From positions 39,745,375-39,809,374 of the forward strand of contig CAIIXF020000005.1 in NCBI GenBank assembly GCA_903813345.2: a stretch of DNA of 64,000 bases. Reading direction: 5' to 3'. This DNA is from Owenia fusiformis (Eukaryota; Annelida; Polychaeta; Sabellida; Oweniidae). Made by a program: the position numbers and the translations under genes. The notes under the pieces are model-generated. The model ran no database searches. It saw only the letters and a program-made list of their open reading frames with translations, and was not told where the DNA came from. Of this stretch, positions 1-64,000 are shown one piece after another (the stretch's first letter is position 1; each line of letters begins with the position of its first letter).

Positions 1-1534
1 TTTCTATTTTTTGCATGTTTAATGCCTCAGTCACATTTGATCTACAGCAACCGCATGGCAGCAGTAGCATCCCAAAATTGAGAAAGATATGTGGCATGAA
101 ATATTAGGATAATCAGTACAATGTAGAGCAAATGTGACGGAGGCTTTAGCATATAGATTTACGCTTCATCTGTACCTGTTTTTAGTATGGTGAGGCATTA
201 ATAAGCATATTAGTGTGTTTTACATTGTAAATATGATTGTACATACAACTATATGCTGGGATCTGTAAATATTGTAAACTTAGAAATATCCGTCCAAAAC
301 CTTAAGTCTTTTTCTGTCATAGCACACCATCATGAATCGTGTGCCAAATGCTATTGAGCTAAAAATAATGATGAAGTCACAGAAAAAATCTACTTATTAC
401 GCAAAATGCAAACTAAAAAATGAATCAATGCTTCAGACTATAAGGATTTAAAATGCAGGAGTCTATTATCTGAACTGCATGTTGTAAATATTAGTAAGAA
501 TTATACAAAAATACTCAGTTTAGACTAAAGCAGGTTAGCAGGGTTTATAAATGTAAATAAAGAAGACTTGTATTTTGTACAAAATATACTACATATGATA
601 TTCCTTCTAAAAATTGTGCATTTTAAATTGATACCCAAATGCTGAAAAGGAGGTGTCCATGCGCATATGAAAATGTACCTTGATTATGTAAGTACTTATA
701 GGACATATCAATTGCGTCTATGTTCTATTGTTTTATGATAAACTTTCTTCCTTTTAACTATATAGCATTGTAGTAGGTATCAGATTCAAAACTGTATATG
801 TGAGATTTCCAAAGGCATAATTATGTGCAGCCAAGCCCTGTTATTAATTATCCAGTCTTGTCTTTTTGATATGTTTATATATGTTGAATATGGTACATAT
901 AGTAAGTAGTTGAGGTAATGAGTAAGCAAGAGAGCAATGAACATTTGAATTGTTCATATGATGAATGTACCCTGGTGATCCTTCTCTTGTGAAATTGTAT
1001 ATTTAATTTGTCTTTAATTTTTCAGTTCAGTCTTCAAATTTTAGAATTCACTGCTTTGTATTAATCAATGTATTGGCAATTTGTAATTAAACACTTCTCA
1101 ATTTGCAGTTCCTTTCTCCATGTTCAATCGATTATTGATGTACTCTCTTAATTGAACATTTTTCATTGAAGGCTTTTAGCAAAACTTACATGTACATTTA
1201 CTTTTGACTAAGATAGAGTTTGTTGTATTCAGGTTCTCATATGTAATGGTGATTCAATACTCAGGATATGATAACTACTTCTATATCATGTATATAAACT
1301 TGTCAGTTATTTCATTTACTTTAGAGTTGAATACAAACAAACATAATAATGCATATACATTTTTATATAGTTTATTGTACATATTGAAATAAAAATAGCA
1401 CAAATGTGAACCATAATTATGCACTGGTTTTAAGTTACATTGTCTGATCTTATAAGTATGTAGGCACTGTTTGTCCAAAAACTGAACAACAAATACTGAA
1501 TATTGATTGGTTATTTTGATTGGTTGATTGATTG

Positions 1535-1575
<41 letters not shown>

Positions 1576-1926
1576 CATTGACATCTTAAAACAAATTTCC
1601 AAAATAATAGAAGCAAAAGGCTGATTGAATGAACATTAATCCACTTAGTATTATATTAAACATCAGCAGTTTGTTTCAAGGGATTGAAAAATATCCTAGA
1701 AATACTTCTGTAATGAAATACACGGACATATCAATGTGCTTTCATTTGATATATCACATATGTACTAATCATAGAATAATATTAAATATTTTGTTAATAC
1801 TGCACAAGTCCGCAAGCTCTGTGACTTACTGTTTTGAACTTTTTGTTTTTATCCTACTACAGTACTGTACTTCTTAGTAGTGGTAAAATGCCATTTGAAT
1901 AAAGAATGTCTAAAATGCAATTAAGT
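1..1926. other. Left flank, no gene recognised
   Basis: AT-rich sequence with frequent stops on both strands and no run of coding sequence that I can connect by splice sites. It could be the 3' UTR or downstream flank of a gene lying to the left. AATAAA words occur near 1386 and 1897 on the plus strand, but without an upstream coding exon this cannot be decided. The only distinct structure is the GATT microsatellite listed separately. Confidence 0.5.
1505..1577. repeat. (TGAT)n microsatellite
   Basis: A run of GATT/TGAT tetranucleotides, nearly perfect from about 1529 to 1575, with degenerate units (gattggtt, gaatgatt) at its left edge. It creates a spurious minus-strand ORF reading Ile-Asn-Gln-Ser repeats. 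Confidence 0.9.
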
Positions 1927-3087
1927 TTAATATTCAAAGAATCCACCGCCAGGTTTTCTCGAGTATCCTCTGTTTGTTGTTTGTGTATGGTGGCCTTCAA
2001 TTGCATTATGACATGAGTGCATAGAGTCTATAGTACGCCTTTTGGGGTCGGTGGCCACTCTTAGAGGATGGTTGAGGGGGTTTTCTGGCTCAGGTTGTTC
2101 CACAATTCTGTTCTTTAAAACTCTCCTGAAAAAATAAAGTAATTTTATGAAACAACATACTTTATTTGTCAATTTTTATCTTCAGGTTTTTTATTTGTTT
2201 TAGGCTATTTGATATATTGCATATTATGACAAAATGTACATTATAATATTTTTGAAATAATTTTCAGTCACTGATGATGGACTATTTTCCAGAATGCTAA
2301 GATGCAGTTTGAAACATTTTATGTTTATGAAAAAGCTATTCCTGATCAGAGAAAAAGAAAATGAATGGAAAAAATGTCTTCTTAATAGCCATAAATACAG
2401 CAGTAGATCTAGTATGAGATTTTATTAACAGTTCAATGCTACTCACCCATGCTCTTGTCCCAGTGTTTCTGGCTGATTTAAAGTTCCTGGTTTTCCAACT
2501 AAGAAAGCATTATGGTGGTCATACTGTGCCTTCAATACAAAGTCTAAACTGTCTCTAGGTGCCTGTGGATCGAAGTGGTAGACCTCCCTTCGTGCACTGG
2601 ATAGGGTGGGGGTTGTGTTTAGTCTCTGCCATGGCTCATTTTTCTGAGCAAGGTGTGTTGGAAGGCCATAAGGTTTTTTCTGGAAAGATCAAAATATTGG
2701 CTTTTAGTATTAATGTTTAAGTATAGTAGATTGTCTTATCCATATTTAAGCAGATATATTCCCAAAGTGTTGCTAGAGCAACAGAATAAACAAATGTAGT
2801 CTATTATTGTTTTGTGCCCCTAATAAATTAGAATATATGTGGGAATTTGTTTCACTATCAATAAAGATACTGAATGAATAAGATAAAAGTATATTACTCA
2901 GATTTCTTATATTGAAGTCTCATATGTCTATTCCATATTTTTCTAACAATAACAAATGCTTGACAATCATAAATAAATGTAGATCTTATCAAAATCATGG
3001 TCTTACCTCTGTGCCTGATGCTCCTTGAAAGTCCTCATCATTCTGAAGTGTTGGGAAAGGGTAAGGGTCTCTGCTGGACATCTGCAT
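1927..3087 (-). CDS. CFAP276: CFAP276, ciliary doublet microtubule inner protein (C1orf194 family), complete, 3 exons
   Basis: Exons on the minus strand are 3087-3007, 2679-2447 and 2125-1927. All introns are GT-AG and the phases match (0, then 2). The product is about 170 aa (168 if the second ATG at 3081 is used), the usual size for this family. I recognise the family by the central block HLAQKNEPWQRL, then TPTLSSARREVYHFDP and DSLDFVLKAQYDHH, and by the C-terminal GGYSRKPGGGFFEY, all close to vertebrate C1orf194. Family knowledge: the protein binds inside ciliary doublet microtubules and supports motile cilia; it has no enzymatic motif. The gene lies head-to-head with CFAP46, another axonemal gene, with an X-box-like site between them. 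There is no frameshift or missing exon, so it looks intact. Which of the two in-frame ATGs is used is not decided by the sequence. Confidence 0.93.
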
Positions 3088-3198
3088 GATGATATATTCA
3101 ATATGAAATCAAAGCAAAATTTGAGTTAAAATAACTTGACTGCCTACTGCAACTCCAAATGTGAAAGTGAACATGTGTTGGTTGTATTTGTTGTCATT

Positions 3199-3212
3199 GA
3201 TTCCATAGCAAC
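3199..3212. promoter_or_regulatory. X-box-like RFX site upstream of CFAP276
   Basis: GATTCCATAGCAAC resembles the RFX X-box (GTNRCC, 0-3 nt spacer, RGYAAC). The right half AGCAAC is perfect, the spacer is AT, and the left half has two mismatches (A for T, T for R). It sits 112 bp upstream of the CFAP276 start, a typical X-box distance for ciliary genes, and faces the CFAP46 side. The motif comparison is direct; RFX control is inference. Confidence 0.45.
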
Positions 3213-3544
3213 ACCGGTGAATTGTGGGATAAGGCCTATATATTCATCCGCTTTTCTGAACTATTTCTATAGTGTTAGTTCAATAAAATTCGCAAATGTA
3301 GTTGTACACTGATTAGAATATTAACCATATTGATTACGTAATTTAGTATTGTACAACAGAATTTATAAATAAATGAAATAAGCTTATAAATATTTGCACT
3401 ATTTTCTAGTATGATCAACTTCCTGTTTGCAATGCGGTCTCGTTTCCAAACAAAATTTGAAACATTTTTACTCCAAATTTTTATTAATATTGAAGTCAAT
3501 TATGGATAAAAGATTGTTATTTATATAGATTAAGATAAATATAT

Positions 3545-3968
3545 TATCAGTTTACATATGCAGAACAAATGGATACCAATTTAAGAACTCTTATGGGTAT
3601 TGCCCAGAAATATGGAGGTGAGTACATTGCACAAAAATCAGAAAATAAGATGACGAGAGGGAATACAGAAAAATTAAGCCATAGATATAGCAGACTCGAT
3701 GTAAGAAAAAATGTATTTGGAAATAGAATCGTCAACACATGGAACAATCTTCCCCAATCTGTAATAGACACCACAGATATAAATCAATTCAAGAATGGAA
3801 TTGACAAGCACTTGATGAGACAGAAATTCCTTCACCACAACTAACCCATGTCCAGTGAGCAATTAAACAACGCCCCCCTTAACATAATATGAAAATAATA
3901 CATAAAAAGATCTGGATTATACAGGACTATCCTTCTTCCAGAATTATAGATATAGATATAGATATAGA
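3545..3968 (+). mobile_element. 5'-truncated non-LTR retrotransposon (LINE) fragment, ORF2 C-terminus plus tail
   Basis: An open frame ending at 3844 carries the segment common at the C-terminus of reverse transcriptases of metazoan LINEs: TRGNTEKLSHRYSRLDVRK, then NRIVNTWNNLP, then a closing FKNGIDKHL. There is no reverse transcriptase core upstream, so this is a 5'-truncated copy. About 100 bp after the stop comes a short (ATAGAT)n tail at roughly 3945-3966, as expected at the 3' end of such elements. It lies between the CFAP276 promoter and the first located CFAP46 exon. The LINE clade is not resolved. Confidence 0.75.
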
Positions 3969-5109
3969 GTGAGTGTCCGAATCAATTTTTCAGAGTTAGG
4001 CTAGATCTATCCCTGGATGTGGGTCCCATTTTGACGAAAAATCCCTAGAACTGGGTCTAATGTTTTGAATGAAAACCCTAGATGTTTATGTTCCAAAAAA
4101 CCTGGGTGTGGGTTCACTTTTGAAACAAAAAAGTTGGGTTGATATTTTGAATCTCTACACCCCATACAAGAAATTGACCAGTAACCCCCCCCCCCCCCCG
4201 GTATCCCCCAAGCCAATTAAGAACATCTTTCTAATCGTCGTTAGATAGCCTTGGTATATCCTTGAAATTGTCTTACTGTATGCTGTATATCCTTCAGATA
4301 TCCATTTGATTTAATCCGGCAAATTGTTTATGGGACAAAATCCCCAGGGGTTTCACTCCAGTATACATGTACCTTTTAAAACCTATGTGCTGTGCCAAAG
4401 ACTCCCCTTTTCGAGCATTGTTTTCATGTCAGTTTTCTTAATTTTGATGAAAAGATGTATAATATGATGGGGTTCCATCTATTGCCTCCTCGTGGCTAAA
4501 ATTTCTTTCTAAATCATGCAGGTTTTCACCATTCTGAGCACTTATCAAGGGATTTTGGGCCAAGGTTGTGAAATGCGAACTCCTTGGAATTTTTTGAAAA
4601 TGAAGCCCACTCAGCAAAAGCTGGCTATGGGCCTGAGTGTGCATTGTTGTCGATGCAAGAATGGGTGGCTAAACAACAAAAATACATTACAGCACTGCAC
4701 TCAGATAATAATTACTTTCAAGTATATATTATATCCAATGGGCATGGAGCTACAGTCCTGGATCTAACACATTATATCGTTTTCAGAAGTGATATGCTCA
4801 GGACTAAATATAAATATTCCTAATTAGTGTTAAATGTGATGTAAAATGTGCTCTGTCAAGGACCTTGTTACAAAATCAAAATACCGGTATATAATAAAAT
4901 TAACTTTTTTTCTTGAGACATGAAATTCATGAAATTTGGTGTGTGCCCTCATAATTACACCCCTGATAATATGTGCAAAATTTAGAAAGATTGGTTGAAA
5001 AATGGGTGACTTGGTGTCATTTCTGAACACCCTGTACTTAACAAAAATAAAAGATATATGATACCATTTGTAATTAGGAAATAACTTCATTCTTATTCCT
5101 GTGTTTCAG
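3969..5109. other. Interval before the first located CFAP46 exon; repeat-derived, exon 1 not found
   Basis: A T/G-rich segment at about 4005-4205 ends in a run of 15 or so C (about 4184-4199), typical of a dispersed repeat edge. At about 4850-5040 lies sequence ending in CACCCTGTA, the right end of a mariner-type MITE whose left end I do not see. No open frame here can be spliced convincingly to the exon at 5110, so the start codon of CFAP46 is unresolved. Confidence 0.4.

Positions 5110-64000
<58,891 letters not shown>

Noticed and set aside
4007-4216. Minus-strand 69-codon ORF
   Set aside because: Glycine run is a translation of the poly-C tract; the segment looks like a dispersed repeat.

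Overview
This is nuclear genomic DNA of an animal: AT-rich, intron-dense, with standard GT-AG introns, RFX-type ciliary promoter words and many DNA-transposon relics. The gene content (two ciliary genes, a large-family peptide-type GPCR, a CYP2-clan P450) and the repeat style (TCCG-containing short elements, mariner foldbacks, LINE and Ty3/gypsy relics) suggest a marine invertebrate, most plausibly a spiralian (lophotrochozoan). The phylum cannot be fixed from this window.

Layout. 1-1926 has no recognisable gene. 1927-3087 (minus) is a complete three-exon CFAP276 (C1orf194 family), a microtubule inner protein of ciliary doublets. About 110 bp upstream of its start lies an X-box-like RFX site. 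Head-to-head with it, on the plus strand, is CFAP46 (TTC40/FAP46), a TPR-rich protein of the central-pair C1d projection. I traced 46 CFAP46 exons with matching splice phases from 5110 to the right edge (about 1,980 codons). Its first exon was not found and its 3' end lies outside the window.

The large CFAP46 introns host other genes. A single-exon rhodopsin-class GPCR (16327-17502, plus) lies in one. A complete five-exon CYP2-like cytochrome P450 (52157-55000, minus) and a single-exon secreted six-cysteine protein (59452-60057, minus) share another. The 12.4-kb intron 22426-34814 holds a satellite of about 117 bp x 34 copies, a 5'-truncated Ty3/gypsy relic with a short LTR, a foldback MITE and TCCG-type elements.

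The remaining sequence is mostly repeats. There are mariner-, hAT-, Harbinger- and piggyBac-like MITEs with visible TIRs and often target-site duplications. Several families of 0.1-2.2 kb elements share one architecture: a 5' hairpin, usually a TCCG/TCTG run, a tandem-repeat body, and a distal copy of the hairpin arm. Between related families these arms differ by compensatory changes, and this is the most interesting non-genic signal here. Other notable points are an intronic array carrying dozens of AGGTCA half-sites, minisatellites that sit on or duplicate CFAP46 splice sites, and a run of symmetric cassette exons in a basic Ser/Pro linker of CFAP46.
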